From: Fodinibius sp052060035
GTDB taxonomy: Bacteria; Bacteroidota; Rhodothermia; Balneolales; Balneolaceae
Direction of reading: 5' to 3'
Length of the DNA: 64,000 nucleotides
Assembly: GCF_052060035.1 (NCBI RefSeq)
Contig: NZ_JBPOEA010000011.1
Coordinates: 1 to 64,000 of the forward strand
Positions within the stretch are counted from its first letter, which is position 1; every line of letters begins with the position of its first letter. The position numbers were made by a program, and so were the translations under genes. The notes under the pieces were generated by a model. That model saw only the letters and a program-made list of their open reading frames with translations. It was not told where the DNA came from and did not search any database. Shown piece after piece: positions 45,558 to 54,107 of this stretch.

Positions 45558-46226
45558 CTATTCCTCAAAGACCAATGCATCGGGATTAGCGCCCAACTCT
45601 TTAAGATATTTGATCATTACATCATTAAAAGCCGGAGGGCCACATACGTAAAAAGGCTGATCAAAATCATCAATCTGATCGGCCAAAAATTCCTTATCAA
45701 TAAAGCCATCCAGGTTGATATACTCATCAGTGGACTCATCCGTAATAATATTCATGAACCGGTCGCCCAGCATCTCTTCAAACTCATCCCTCAGGATGAT
45801 ATCATTCTCTGTCTTATTCGAAAAGATGAGCGTATTTGAACCAATCTCATTGTTATCGTATAGGTCACGCAAAATAGCAATAAAAGGCGTAACCCCGGCA
45901 CCACCTGCCAGAAAAACACCTTCTCCTTTATACTCAATGGTACCCCAGGCATCATCAATAATAAATTGATCGCCCTCTTCAAGCCGAGCAATTTGTTCGG
46001 TTACCCCCTTATGATCCGGATAACTCTTGATCACAAACTCCAGATGATCATCCTGCAGATTTGTAAACGTAAATGGGCGTTTTTCTTCGCGCCAGCCCTC
46101 TTTGTCGATAGCCACTTCTGTAGCCTGCCCGGGAGTAAAGGAATAGCCATCGGGACGTTCAAAAGTATACGCTCTTACATCGTGGGTAATATCGTCGATA
46201 TTTAAAATCTCAACTTTCTCAGCCAT
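45558..46226 (-). CDS. FAD-dependent oxidoreductase of the ferredoxin-reductase family
   Basis: Protein of 222 residues with an FAD-binding barrel (KRPFTFTN near residue 49 holds the RxYS/T-type FAD motif) and a NAD(P)-binding domain (FLAGGAGVTPFIAIL near 105-119 and YVCGPPAFNDVM near 193-204). There is no [2Fe-2S] domain, so it needs a separate electron partner, which is not visible nearby. It resembles flavodoxin/ferredoxin or flavohemoglobin reductase modules. The gene is single, facing away from the nitroreductase gene; both could respond to redox conditions. Confidence 0.86.
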   Translation of the reverse strand: MAEKVEILNIDDITHDVRAYTFERPDGYSFTPGQATEVAIDKEGWREEKRPFTFTNLQDDHLEFVIKSYPDHKGVTEQIARLEEGDQFIIDDAWGTIEYKGEGVFLAGGAGVTPFIAILRDLYDNNEIGSNTLIFSNKTENDIILRDEFEEMLGDRFMNIITDESTDEYINLDGFIDKEFLADQIDDFDQPFYVCGPPAFNDVMIKYLKELGANPDALVFEE

Positions 46227-46359
46227 AGTTCTGATTCTCTTTAGATTAACATTCCCTAAAAAAATGATTTTCCAGCTTTAACCATTCAAAATATCCGGAA
46301 TTAGAAAAGGCTGAGAACTGTTTAAATCATTCACGAAAAACAATCAATCATCCAAACCA

Positions 46360-46965
46360 ATGTATAGTACCGAAGAACAACCGATAAAATTAGCCGATAC
46401 CGATTATCCCATTCATAAACTCTTACAAAAGAGATGGAGTCCCAGAGCCTTTTCAGAAAAAGCGATTGATAGCAAACTGTTAAACCAACTTTTTGAAGCC
46501 GCACGCTGGGCTCCTTCATCATACAACGAACAGCCATGGCGTTTTATCATTGCCCGTAAAGAAGATCAGGAGGCCTATGAAAAATTAGCTTCCGTGATGA
46601 ATGAGTTTAACCAAAGCTGGGCCATGGATGCCCCCGTACTGGTACTGGCACTTACCAAAACAACTTTTGATTTGGATGGCCGAGACAATCCCCATGCCGA
46701 ACACGATTTGGGACAGGCCATTGCTCATTTAACTTTTGAAGCCACCCGGCATAATTTATATGTGCATCAAATGGCCGGCATATTACCCCAAAGAGCCCGT
46801 GAGCTATACGAAATATCCGAGGACTATAAGCCCATGACGATGTTTGCCATCGGTTATAAGGACGATCCCGAATCACTAAATGATAAATTAAAGAAACAGG
46901 AAACCTCGCCACGCATCCGCAAAGATCTGGACGAAATTATCTACGACGGCAAATGGGATCAATAA
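46360..46965 (+). CDS. Nitroreductase family protein
   Basis: FMN-dependent oxidoreductase of 201 residues. The start RWSPRAFSEKAID and the AARWAPSSYNEQPWRFIIAR segment (about residues 46-65) are the FMN-binding signatures of the nitroreductase fold, and IGYKDDPESL lies near the C-terminus. The substrate is unknown. It is divergent from the FAD oxidoreductase and convergent with the dienelactone-hydrolase gene, sharing a bidirectional terminator with it. Confidence 0.9.
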   Translation: MYSTEEQPIKLADTDYPIHKLLQKRWSPRAFSEKAIDSKLLNQLFEAARWAPSSYNEQPWRFIIARKEDQEAYEKLASVMNEFNQSWAMDAPVLVLALTKTTFDLDGRDNPHAEHDLGQAIAHLTFEATRHNLYVHQMAGILPQRARELYEISEDYKPMTMFAIGYKDDPESLNDKLKKQETSPRIRKDLDEIIYDGKWDQ

Positions 46966-46975
46966 AAAACTACTT

Positions 46976-47014
46976 AAAAAAGCTGCTGACCGAAATTTGG
47001 TCAGCAGCTTTTTC
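46976..47014. terminator. Bidirectional intrinsic terminator
   Basis: Stem AGCTGCTGACC (46981-46991) / GGTCAGCAGCT (46999-47009) with seven-base loop, flanked by A-run on the left and T-run on the right. It serves both the nitroreductase gene and the convergent hydrolase gene. Confidence 0.92.
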
Positions 47015-47017
47015 TTT

Positions 47018-47866
47018 TTACTCTCTTTGTAAGTTCTGCTTTAAAAAATTGACGGTTTTTTGCCAGGCGTCTTCAGCAGCTTTTTCAACATATCGCGTGC
47101 CGGATGGATTGGCAAAAGCATGTCCTGCTCCCTCATAAATATGAATGGAATTCTCGACTCCCGCATTGTTGAGGGCTGTCTCAAACTCCTTAGCTTGCTC
47201 TGCCGGGATACCTTCATCTTCTTCGCCAAAAATGCCCAACACCGGCATCTGTAACGACTTTAACTGCTCGGTATCCGTAACCAATCGACCATAATAAATG
47301 ACTGTTGCATCTATTTTATCGGGATGAGCCAGTGCCGTTTGCAACGACCATGCCCCTCCAAAGCACCAGCCAATTACCCCAATATTGTCAGCCCCTTCTT
47401 TATCTGCCAGGAATCCATAAGCCTGCGTCAAATTATCAACAGCCTCTTCATTATTAACAGAGCGGGCATAGGTACCCGCGCTATCGGATGATTCGGCCAC
47501 TTTTCCATTATATAGATCCACAGCCAGTGCCGAATATCCTTCCCCAGCTAACTTATCGGTCATCATACGGATATTGTCATTTAGCCCCCACCATTCGTGG
47601 ATCACGATGATGCCCGGAGCATTAGTTGCACCCTCAGGCTTGGCTAAATAGCCGGTAATCTCTTCGCCATTTACCGTAGCATAGGTTACTTCTTGTCCCG
47701 ATACTTCGGCGGATTGGGTTAGATCCTTGGCTGCATTTTCTACGGGCGTATCCCCTTTATGCTCCTGGTCCATCCGGTCAATAAATTCTTCTTCGGGACT
47801 GTCACTACATGCTGTTAATAGCAGCATTAATCCCAAAACTATAAATCCACGTCCAAATTGATGCAT
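47018..47866 (-). CDS. Dienelactone hydrolase family lipoprotein
   Basis: Alpha/beta hydrolase of 282 residues with a lipoprotein signal (MLLLTACSDS, lipobox TAC). The catalytic triad of the family is visible: Cys in IGVIGWCFGGAWSL (about residue 168), Asp in GIFGEEDEGIP (about 218), and His in YEGAGHAFANP (about 250). Dienelactone hydrolases open cyclic esters, but most members have unknown substrates. Being exported and lipid-anchored is unusual relative to the cytoplasmic catabolic enzymes, though common among Bacteroidota homologs. Confidence 0.87.
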   Translation of the reverse strand: MHQFGRGFIVLGLMLLLTACSDSPEEEFIDRMDQEHKGDTPVENAAKDLTQSAEVSGQEVTYATVNGEEITGYLAKPEGATNAPGIIVIHEWWGLNDNIRMMTDKLAGEGYSALAVDLYNGKVAESSDSAGTYARSVNNEEAVDNLTQAYGFLADKEGADNIGVIGWCFGGAWSLQTALAHPDKIDATVIYYGRLVTDTEQLKSLQMPVLGIFGEEDEGIPAEQAKEFETALNNAGVENSIHIYEGAGHAFANPSGTRYVEKAAEDAWQKTVNFLKQNLQRE

Positions 47867-48098
47867 AATCTCCTCTTTTTTTATTGCGGTTATACTCTTT
47901 TAATAAAAATTTGAACCAAAAAGTTGCATGCTTTCGTATTTACTGCCTAAATATAAAAGCAAGAAGCAGGATGACAGCCGTAAGATCTGAATTTTGGGAT
48001 TTGTCTTATGATCTGTAACATATTCAAAATTTTATGGAAGAAAATCTTCCGTCGGTATATCAAGAGATTTTAACAATTAATAAAATATCGGGGTACGT

Positions 48099-49094
48099 AT
48101 GAGTTTTGACTTTGACAAAGCAAACCAATCATTTGATTCTTTACCATATAAAGATCGTCTTAAATCGATAGCTGACCTGGCCAAAAACACCCTCAGCATT
48201 GTTGGCAAAGACAAAGATATTATAAAGCCGTGGATTCGCATGACCATATATCACTCAATTATGGTCACCTTCTTTTTTGGCGGATTCTTTTTATGGCAAT
48301 ACAATCATCCGGGATATGGATTTCTATGCTTCGTTTTGGCCTTCTTTCTTTTTTTATACAAGCACTTTTATGACAATAAGCAAGAAATGCGCATGAGCTG
48401 GATTGTCTATGAGACGGTCATCGGCAACGATCCATCCTATAAAGGAGCTACCACGGCCAGCAAAGAAATAAAATGGTATATCAGAAAGATTGCCGGAATT
48501 GACATCCTTATGAGTTTCGTCAATAAAAGTAAATATACCGGTGGCGGGATCGTGAAAATGCTAATCCGCCTTTTTATTTCCGGACTTGAAGAAGTCTGGG
48601 ATCTGGCAAACCATTACCTGCTGCCTTCGGTGGCGGTCGATAGGTTGGATATTACTACCGCCATTAAGGAAATGAAAAAGCTAAAGGATCGAGTACCGGA
48701 ATCGTTGGTCGGTATTTTTGGAATTGACTTCTTGGGAAAGGTTGTCCGCCAGGTAACCGTTCCTGCCTATATCATCCTGTTTATTATCTCCGCTGCACTC
48801 GGGTATTTTGGAAGTGAAATACTCCCCGCTACTACTATTGATTTTAACGGCGATGATGTAGCCTTTACCTTTGTCCCCATTATTTTTGCGTTCTGGATTG
48901 GCAAGCTTTTCAGTAACATTTTTGAACGTACCGTTACCGCAATCAAGGTTATATACTTTACAGTGTTTTATACTAAAATCACCCATCCCGATCGCATTCG
49001 CGAAGATATGCAAGATGAGCTTGTTGACTATCTGAATCTAAAGCAAGTTGACGAGGTTGATAATTTGGAAGAGCAAGACGTAGAACAAGAATAA
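48099..49094 (+). CDS. Multi-pass membrane protein, function unknown
   Basis: Protein of 331 residues that I do not recognise. Four or more hydrophobic segments are visible: about residues 50-68 (YHSIMVTFFFGGFFLWQYN), 72-90 (YGFLCFVLAFFLFLYKHFY), 225-245 (VPAYIILFIISAALGYFG) and 255-273 (FTFVPIIFAFWIGKLFSNIF). The N-terminal 45 residues and the C-terminal acidic tail (DEVDNLEEQDVEQE) are cytoplasmic-like. The long middle segment GLEEVWDLANHYLLPSVAVD is striking for its length and acidity. No catalytic motif is seen. It is a single gene, followed by a hairpin shared with the sugar-dehydrogenase gene. Confidence 0.65.
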   Translation: MSFDFDKANQSFDSLPYKDRLKSIADLAKNTLSIVGKDKDIIKPWIRMTIYHSIMVTFFFGGFFLWQYNHPGYGFLCFVLAFFLFLYKHFYDNKQEMRMSWIVYETVIGNDPSYKGATTASKEIKWYIRKIAGIDILMSFVNKSKYTGGGIVKMLIRLFISGLEEVWDLANHYLLPSVAVDRLDITTAIKEMKKLKDRVPESLVGIFGIDFLGKVVRQVTVPAYIILFIISAALGYFGSEILPATTIDFNGDDVAFTFVPIIFAFWIGKLFSNIFERTVTAIKVIYFTVFYTKITHPDRIREDMQDELVDYLNLKQVDEVDNLEEQDVEQE

Positions 49095-49119
49095 AAAATA
49101 TTCTTCCCTTAAATAAAGA

Positions 49120-49146
49120 CTGGCGCAAGCTTATCACTTGCGCCAG
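49120..49146 (-). terminator. Hairpin terminator of the sugar-dehydrogenase gene
   Basis: Perfect 10-base stem CTGGCGCAAG (49120-49129) / CTTGCGCCAG (49137-49146) with a seven-base loop. On the minus strand a T-rich segment (TCTTTATTT) follows; on the plus strand no T-run follows. It may stop the convergent transcript as well. Confidence 0.72.
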
Positions 49147-49190
49147 CATTCGTAGGCAAATCGCTTCAAATATTAAATTAACGCTGATAC

Positions 49191-50348
49191 TTATTCATTC
49201 GCAGGAGATATCCGGACAATACCATTATCCGTTTCCGTTGCTACATAAATATTGCCATCAGGGCCTTGCTTAACATTACGCACTCGTCCTATATCTTCAA
49301 ACAGGATTTCATCCCCCACGACCTTATTATCTTCTACATCAACCCGGACGATATATCCAAACTTCAGGGATCCCACTAAGATATCCCCCTTCCATTTCGG
49401 GAATTTATCACTGGTTACAAAAGTCATCCCTGAAGGGGCGTTTGAGGGGTCCCAATACCACTCTGGCTGCTCCATACCGGCCTTGGCCGTATCATCTGTA
49501 AATTTAGTACCGCTATAATTTATACCAAAGCTAATTTCCGGCCATCCATAATTATTACCGGCTTCAATAATATTAACCTCATCACCACCGCGGGGACCAT
49601 GTTCATGCTCCCAAAGTTGTCCGGTTTCGGGATGCAAGTCCATCCCCTGTGGATTGCGAATGCCATAGGCAAATATTGCATCCATTCCCTCTTGACCCAC
49701 AAAAGGATTATCTTCGGGGATACTTCCATCTTCGTTCAGGCGATATATTTTCCCCATATCACGTGTAATATTCTGTGGATTCACATCGCGATTGCCACGA
49801 TCTCCGATACCGAAATACACGTGACCTTCGTTATCAAACACAATACGACTCCCAAAATGTTGGCCACGCTCAGAGTTCGGCTCAGCCTTATACAACACTT
49901 CTTGGTTCACCAGCCCAGTTTGAGCCTCATTGAGTTTGGCACGCATTAACGCGGTATTAGCCCCGGCCCCACTTCCTTCCGGACTTGAGTAGGTCAGATA
50001 AATCCACCCATTCTCTTCATAATCGGGGTGCACATTAATATCCAACAGGCCGCCCTGTCCACGTGCCCATACCTCCGGCACTCCATTAAGAGGCTCTTCG
50101 ATGAGGGTACCATCGCTATAACGATACAACTCTCCACCGCGATTAGTAATCAACATATCTCCATTGGGCAGCCAATCCATACCCCACGGTATATCGATCT
50201 CATTGGTAATAGTTTCCAGAGTATATTCTGAGTTCCCAATTTCTTGGTTAATATTGCCCTTCTGCTCATTTTCGGAGGTTGCATTACAGGCAGTCAGAAA
50301 AATGACAGCTAAAAATATTGATAGGTATCTACTCGTTTTGATCCGCAT
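49191..50348 (-). CDS. PQQ-dependent sugar dehydrogenase (aldose type), lipoprotein
   Basis: Exported beta-propeller of 385 residues with a lipoprotein signal peptide (FLTACNATSE). Hallmarks of the glucose/sorbosone dehydrogenase (YliI/Asd) family are IPWGMDWLPNGDMLITNRGG near residue 53, HFGSRIVFDNEGHVYFGIGD near 170, IRNPQGMDLHPETGQLWEHE followed by HGPRGGDEVNIIEAG near 235-260, and a C-terminal propeller blade. It should oxidise aldose sugars in the periplasm using PQQ. No PQQ synthesis genes are visible, so cofactor may be supplied from elsewhere. Confidence 0.88.
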   Translation of the reverse strand: MRIKTSRYLSIFLAVIFLTACNATSENEQKGNINQEIGNSEYTLETITNEIDIPWGMDWLPNGDMLITNRGGELYRYSDGTLIEEPLNGVPEVWARGQGGLLDINVHPDYEENGWIYLTYSSPEGSGAGANTALMRAKLNEAQTGLVNQEVLYKAEPNSERGQHFGSRIVFDNEGHVYFGIGDRGNRDVNPQNITRDMGKIYRLNEDGSIPEDNPFVGQEGMDAIFAYGIRNPQGMDLHPETGQLWEHEHGPRGGDEVNIIEAGNNYGWPEISFGINYSGTKFTDDTAKAGMEQPEWYWDPSNAPSGMTFVTSDKFPKWKGDILVGSLKFGYIVRVDVEDNKVVGDEILFEDIGRVRNVKQGPDGNIYVATETDNGIVRISPANE

Positions 50349-50611
50349 AATATTAACTATTATTCCCTTTGTGGTGATATAATTACCAATAATTAATTAA
50401 CATCAATCGTTCGATAATTACTAATTCTGCACGTAAAAAGTTATGAATACTATACTTAGTAATATGCAATAAATACTTCTTTTGGGGAATAGGCCTATTT
50501 CGTTCCGGCATAGCGCTCAATAATTGCTCTACAAATTTTATCTAAAAGGACCAGATTTTTGGTTGTAATTTGTCCAACGAAGCAAGATATTTAGGGTCAT
50601 TTCAACGCAAT

Positions 50612-50685
50612 GCGCCCGTAGCTCAACTGGATAGAGCGTCTGACTTCGGATCAGAAGGCTGAGGGTTCGAATCCTTCCGGGCGTA
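50612..50685 (+). tRNA. tRNA-Arg (anticodon TCG)
   Basis: 74-base cloverleaf. Acceptor GCGCCCG pairs with CGGGCGT (one G-U), the anticodon stem TCTGA/TCAGA encloses loop CTTCGGA with anticodon TCG, and the T arm contains GGTTCGAATCC. The 3' CCA is not encoded. It decodes CGA. Its 3' end borders a tyrosine-integrase element, so it is the probable attachment gene. Confidence 0.96.
50666..50685 (+). other. Putative attL core at the tRNA-Arg 3' end
   Basis: Integrases of this kind usually recombine in the T arm or acceptor 3' end of a tRNA, and the integrase gene starts 182 bases downstream. The second copy (attR) would lie beyond the window, so this is an inference. Confidence 0.4.
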
Positions 50686-50707
50686 CACCTCTAAAACAGT
50701 ACATAAA

Positions 50708-50739
50708 CCCCGCTTATTTAATTATAGGCGGGGTTTTTT
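50708..50739 (+). terminator. Intrinsic terminator after tRNA-Arg
   Basis: CCCCGC (50708-50713) pairs with GCGGGG (50728-50733), followed by TTTTTT. It ends the tRNA transcript and lies on the element side of the junction. Confidence 0.85.
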
Positions 50740-50810
50740 GTTTGTATTTGGCCTATCTTTCTATCCTTCTGCATGAAATATTTTCATAATTCATACATAT
50801 TTTACTGGAC

Positions 50811-50833
50811 TGATGTTACATATGATGTTACAT
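50811..50833. repeat. Tandem repeat TGATGTTACAT upstream of the integrase
   Basis: Two exact 11-base copies with a 12-base period (50811-50821 and 50823-50833), 35 bases before the integrase ATG. Arm-type integrase or excisionase sites often have this form; operator is an alternative. Confidence 0.5.
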
Positions 50834-50867
50834 TACTCTCCAACCTAAACTACTCATATGAAAAAAT

Positions 50868-52037
50868 ATGGCCAGTCTAAGAAAACGAAATAACTACTAC
50901 TCTATCGTTTTTGCCACGCGGGTTGATGGCGAACTCATTCAAAAAACCTATGCTCTTGGGACCAAGTACAAAAAGATAGCCGAGCAAAAGAAACACCAAT
51001 ACGAAAAGTTATATGAAGCCGGTGAGATAAATCCATTTGCTGATGATTGGAATCTGCAAGAGTATGAAAAGATGCAGGAGTTGAAAGGCACTTCTGTTGT
51101 AAGTCCCATCTTAAATGAACTTCAAAAGAAATTTTTAAGAGAAAAGACAAACGTAACTGCTAAAACCAAGAAAACTTATAAGTACATCATACGTCAATTT
51201 ATGGAAGGAGTAGGCTATACAATGCCCGTCACAAGAATTGATGCTGATGATATTCGTGCTTTTTGCCTGCGAGATGACTTAGCCAATGCTTCAAAAAAGA
51301 ATTACCTAAAACACTTGAAAGTATTCTTCAACTGGCTGGTAGCAGAAGAATACATAGAATCCAATCCCTGCGATAAAATTGCCTTGCCTAAGGTTCGAGA
51401 TAATCTTGTTGATAAGATTATTGAAGAGGATGACCTTGATTTAATTTTTAAAAAATTTCGAGAGTATCAGTTAAAACACAAAAAAGCTCGTGCTATCCAA
51501 TCCTCAGATCAGATGCAGCTTTGGTTTAAGCCGCTAATCACACTGGCTTTTTATACTGGTATGAGACGTAAAGAAATCATCCAGTTGCGCTGGGAGCATA
51601 TCAACCTTAAAGAGGGATTTATTAGAGTTACTGATACTAAAAATGGTTCAGAACGAACAATCCCAATCTTTGAAACTTTATATTGGCGTTTAATTGCCTG
51701 GAAAAAACTTATGGGCAACCCTAAAAAAGGATTAGTTTTCCCGAGTCCAAAATCAACGCCTGATCGAGAAATTGCAATGACGGGAGATAATGTCTCCAAA
51801 CGTTTTAAATTCTATGCCACTGAGGAAGCCGAGCTAAAGGATACTATTAACTTTCACGGCCTCCGCCACTCTTGTGCGACTTATTTATTGCGCATTGGTT
51901 TTAATGTCATAGAAGTAAAAAATATGCTTGGCCATAAAAGTCTTGAAGTAACCAATCGCTATGTGCACCTAGTTGCGAAAGATCTAATGCGTTCCGCCAA
52001 CAAAAATGGTAAAATGAATTATCTGAATGAAGCATAA
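50868..52037 (+). CDS. Tyrosine-type site-specific integrase
   Basis: Recombinase of 389 residues that inserts and excises the element. An N-terminal arm-binding part is followed by a SAM-like core-binding domain (about residues 85-165) and the catalytic domain with Arg near 231 (TGMRRKEIIQLRW), the HxxR box HGLRHSCATYLL near 330, His in GHKSLEVTNRYV and the nucleophilic Tyr near 364 (NRYVHL). It lies next to tRNA-Arg and reads away from it. Its stop overlaps the next gene by 11 bases. Confidence 0.95.
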   Translation: MASLRKRNNYYSIVFATRVDGELIQKTYALGTKYKKIAEQKKHQYEKLYEAGEINPFADDWNLQEYEKMQELKGTSVVSPILNELQKKFLREKTNVTAKTKKTYKYIIRQFMEGVGYTMPVTRIDADDIRAFCLRDDLANASKKNYLKHLKVFFNWLVAEEYIESNPCDKIALPKVRDNLVDKIIEEDDLDLIFKKFREYQLKHKKARAIQSSDQMQLWFKPLITLAFYTGMRRKEIIQLRWEHINLKEGFIRVTDTKNGSERTIPIFETLYWRLIAWKKLMGNPKKGLVFPSPKSTPDREIAMTGDNVSKRFKFYATEEAELKDTINFHGLRHSCATYLLRIGFNVIEVKNMLGHKSLEVTNRYVHLVAKDLMRSANKNGKMNYLNEA

Positions 52038-52857
52038 GATACCGGCTACAAGATTTGACTCTTTATCAAAGAGAGATTTGCTATTAAAACTGACTGCTGA
52101 TCGGTTTTCCAAACTCTCCAATGATTTAAACTTTGAATCAGATATTAAACGCTATCAGGCTACCAGTATCACAGCCATAGCATACCTGAAAGAGACCAAT
52201 CAATATCGCAGGCAACTTCAACTCTGCCTTAAAAATTTCGCCGGTAGAACAGCCGAGACCTTTCGCCCGGAGTTTATCTTAGCCGTTAGAAAACTATACC
52301 AAGAGCATTTAATAAATCTTGGCCGGGGCGTTATTGAATTCTCGGAGCAGAAAATAAACCGGAAGAAAACCTTAGATTTGGATTTCAGTGGTGCTGAAAT
52401 TAACAATGGCCACTTCTCCGGCATCCTGGAGAATCTTTTTAATGAGTATGGAGAAGGCGTTCTTAATCTGGACCATGCTCCCTGGAGATGTAGAATGGCC
52501 CGCATCTATAATTGCTCAAAAGATACCATGAACCGATTGGAAGGCAAGCTTCGGACCATTGGGCAATTCGGTTGCCTCGATGATGCTATTTCATTTTTAG
52601 AGGTCCGCATAGGCTTGCACGGCAAATATACCTTTAAGGTGTTAGTTGATAATTTGGATGAACTAATCAATGATTTCCTTATTGACAGCTCCAACGGACA
52701 TATCAATAAAGTGAAAGCCCAAAAACCAGTTGATGAACTTGTAAAAGAAGCAGCAGGGAAATACGAAGTTCTGAATTCGCCTACCTATCTCGTAAATCCA
52801 AAAGCTTACAAGTCCATTCTCAAACACCGGATCAAATCCACTCTGAAAAACAGATAG
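52027..52857 (+). CDS. Integrase-coupled protein of unknown function
   Basis: Protein of 276 residues that I do not recognise. It overlaps the integrase gene by 11 bases (ATGAAGCATAA), so it is translated from the same transcript and may aid integration or be an element-maintenance factor. It is charged and helical, with segments such as LTADRFSKLSNDLNFESDIK near residue 22 and WRCRMARIYNCSKDTMNRLE near 155, the latter perhaps a helix-turn-helix. No catalytic motif or membrane helix is seen. Codon frame is open throughout without strong overlap, so the gene is real. Confidence 0.65.
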   Translation: MKHKIPATRFDSLSKRDLLLKLTADRFSKLSNDLNFESDIKRYQATSITAIAYLKETNQYRRQLQLCLKNFAGRTAETFRPEFILAVRKLYQEHLINLGRGVIEFSEQKINRKKTLDLDFSGAEINNGHFSGILENLFNEYGEGVLNLDHAPWRCRMARIYNCSKDTMNRLEGKLRTIGQFGCLDDAISFLEVRIGLHGKYTFKVLVDNLDELINDFLIDSSNGHINKVKAQKPVDELVKEAAGKYEVLNSPTYLVNPKAYKSILKHRIKSTLKNR

Positions 52858-52935
52858 TTTTCATAAAACAGGTTGAAATCTGTATAAACAAAACTATCTT
52901 TTTGTTACATAGAGCCTGCTATTTCAGGTAGAATT

Positions 52936-52991
52936 ACAGATTTTGATTTTCAGTACCAAAATCCTCCTTTGATTTTCAAAATCTGTTTTTT
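52936..52991 (+). terminator. Stem-loop followed by T-run, putative terminator
   Basis: ACAGATTTTGA (52936-52946) is exactly complementary to TCAAAATCTGT (52976-52986) with a 29-base spacer that itself holds repeats of GATTTTCA, and the right arm runs into a T-run (52986-52991). It lies after the integrase pair. The AT-rich stem makes it less certain. Confidence 0.5.
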
Positions 52992-53066
52992 CCTGGAAGT
53001 GTATTTTATTAGGGATTGCCTTTTCTTTAGCGCCATAAAATTTTTGCAACCCCAAAGATATCATCT

Positions 53067-53342
53067 ATGAATTCTCCCGACCCCAAAGAAAATTTAATGG
53101 CTACCATCGCCATCCTCGACGCCAAATTAGATACCATTCTTAACAAGCTGAACGCAGAACCTGACAAATCAAAGTTCATGACAGCGAAAGAAGTTGAAGC
53201 TCTAATTGGATTACATCATCGCAGCATACTCAATAGAAGTAACCTGCCTCCTGAAGACAAAAACTTTGTACCATTTCACCGGTTTGGAACACGCCGGAAA
53301 TATTTTGAGCGCAAAGTCATAGAAAAAATATTTTTGCCATAA
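53067..53342 (+). CDS. AlpA/excisionase-like small HTH protein
   Basis: Protein of 91 residues. A short helical N-terminal part precedes a domain starting KFMTAKEVEALIGLHHRSIL (about residues 41-60) and ending FHRFGTRRKYFERKVIEKIF. This is the layout of MerR/AlpA-type excisionase HTH domains: helix-turn-helix, a wing containing arginines, and a final helix. In element context it is a candidate recombination directionality factor or satellite activator. It follows the terminator after the integrase pair. Confidence 0.7.
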   Translation: MNSPDPKENLMATIAILDAKLDTILNKLNAEPDKSKFMTAKEVEALIGLHHRSILNRSNLPPEDKNFVPFHRFGTRRKYFERKVIEKIFLP

Positions 53343-53420
53343 GTGTAACATATCACGACTAAAATACTCTTGTATATATTTATTTTTGTAACTAAAAAAT
53401 AAGTCAAGTAGGAGTGACCT

Positions 53421-53609
53421 ATGCTCAATACCAGTGAACCAACATTACGGGGCCCAAATACAAAACAGATCAACAGTAAAAAGAAAGTGCTTACTCTTAT
53501 CGAACAGCTTTCTTCAGTAGTTCAAGAAGTGCGCTCTGAACATCCGGATCAAGCCGCAGGTGCGGTTGCTCAGATAGCTGATCTTCGATATCACCTACAA
53601 GCTTCTTAA
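53421..53609 (+). CDS. Small helical ORF with strong Shine-Dalgarno, overlapping the repressor 3' end
   Basis: A 62-residue frame from ATG 53421, preceded by AGGAG six bases upstream, the best ribosome-binding site in this part of the element. Its product is helical and charged (KKKVLTLIEQLSSVVQEVRS). Its last 113 bases overlap, on the opposite strand, the 3' end of the repressor gene. It could be a small regulatory protein or a spurious frame; antisense overlap makes me cautious. Confidence 0.4.
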   Translation: MLNTSEPTLRGPNTKQINSKKKVLTLIEQLSSVVQEVRSEHPDQAAGAVAQIADLRYHLQAS

Positions 53610-53910
53610 TCTCTTTCATGCGGTTATCAAGCAGCTGCTTTTCTTTCAGCTCTTCGCTAATATCGGCCATTTCATTAACGGTAAATGGTGCGCCCTCTCC
53701 CGTTAGTAGCCAATTAAGATTTATCCCTGATTGTGCAAACCGTATTAGCGTGGAGCTGTTTACTTCTGTCTTCCCTCCATTTTTTATCTCTGAAATCACA
53801 GACCGATTTACGCCCGTCTCCCGCTGCATTTCAGACACATTTCCATCGTAATACTCTTCCAGCAGATACCGGACATTATCTTGTAATATTTCGCCAGATT
53901 TTTTTTCCAA
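53497..53910 (-). CDS. CI-like HTH repressor
   Basis: Protein of 137 residues. An XRE-type helix-turn-helix occupies about residues 10-60 (DGNVSEMQRETGVNRSVISE followed by IKNGGKTEVNSSTLIRFA), then the phage-repressor marker GINLNWLLTGEGAPF, then a coiled C-terminal region. It lacks the S24 protease part of lambda CI, so it is not self-cleaving. The start is TTG 53910 with AGAGGA just upstream. It faces a divergent region holding several GTTACG-type half-sites, which are candidate operators. It should keep the element's replication genes silent. Confidence 0.8.
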   Translation of the reverse strand: MEKKSGEILQDNVRYLLEEYYDGNVSEMQRETGVNRSVISEIKNGGKTEVNSSTLIRFAQSGINLNWLLTGEGAPFTVNEMADISEELKEKQLLDNRMKEIKKLVGDIEDQLSEQPHLRLDPDVQSALLELLKKAVR

Positions 53911-54107
53911 AATTCCTCTTTTCCTATCCTATTGGTTTTGATATGGTTAACGTAATGTCCCTTTCTTTTTAAGTTACGCTCACATCATTTTTAATTGTTT
54001 CGTTGTTATCACATCACTACTTTAGCCCTGTAGGTAACGGTAATGTTTACGTGTAACCATCCGATTATACTACTTACCCTTTAATTTTAAAAGACAGAAG
54101 TACAATT
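53911..54107. promoter_or_regulatory. Divergent control region of the element with repeated GTAAC/GTTAC sites
   Basis: About 200 bases between the repressor and the rightward genes. Related sites are GGTTAACGTAATG (53945-53957), AAGTTACGCTCA (53971-53982) and GGTAACGGTAATG followed by TTTACGTGTAACC (54033-54058), sharing GTTAC or GTAAC cores in both orientations. They are candidate operators for the repressor. Confidence 0.55.
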
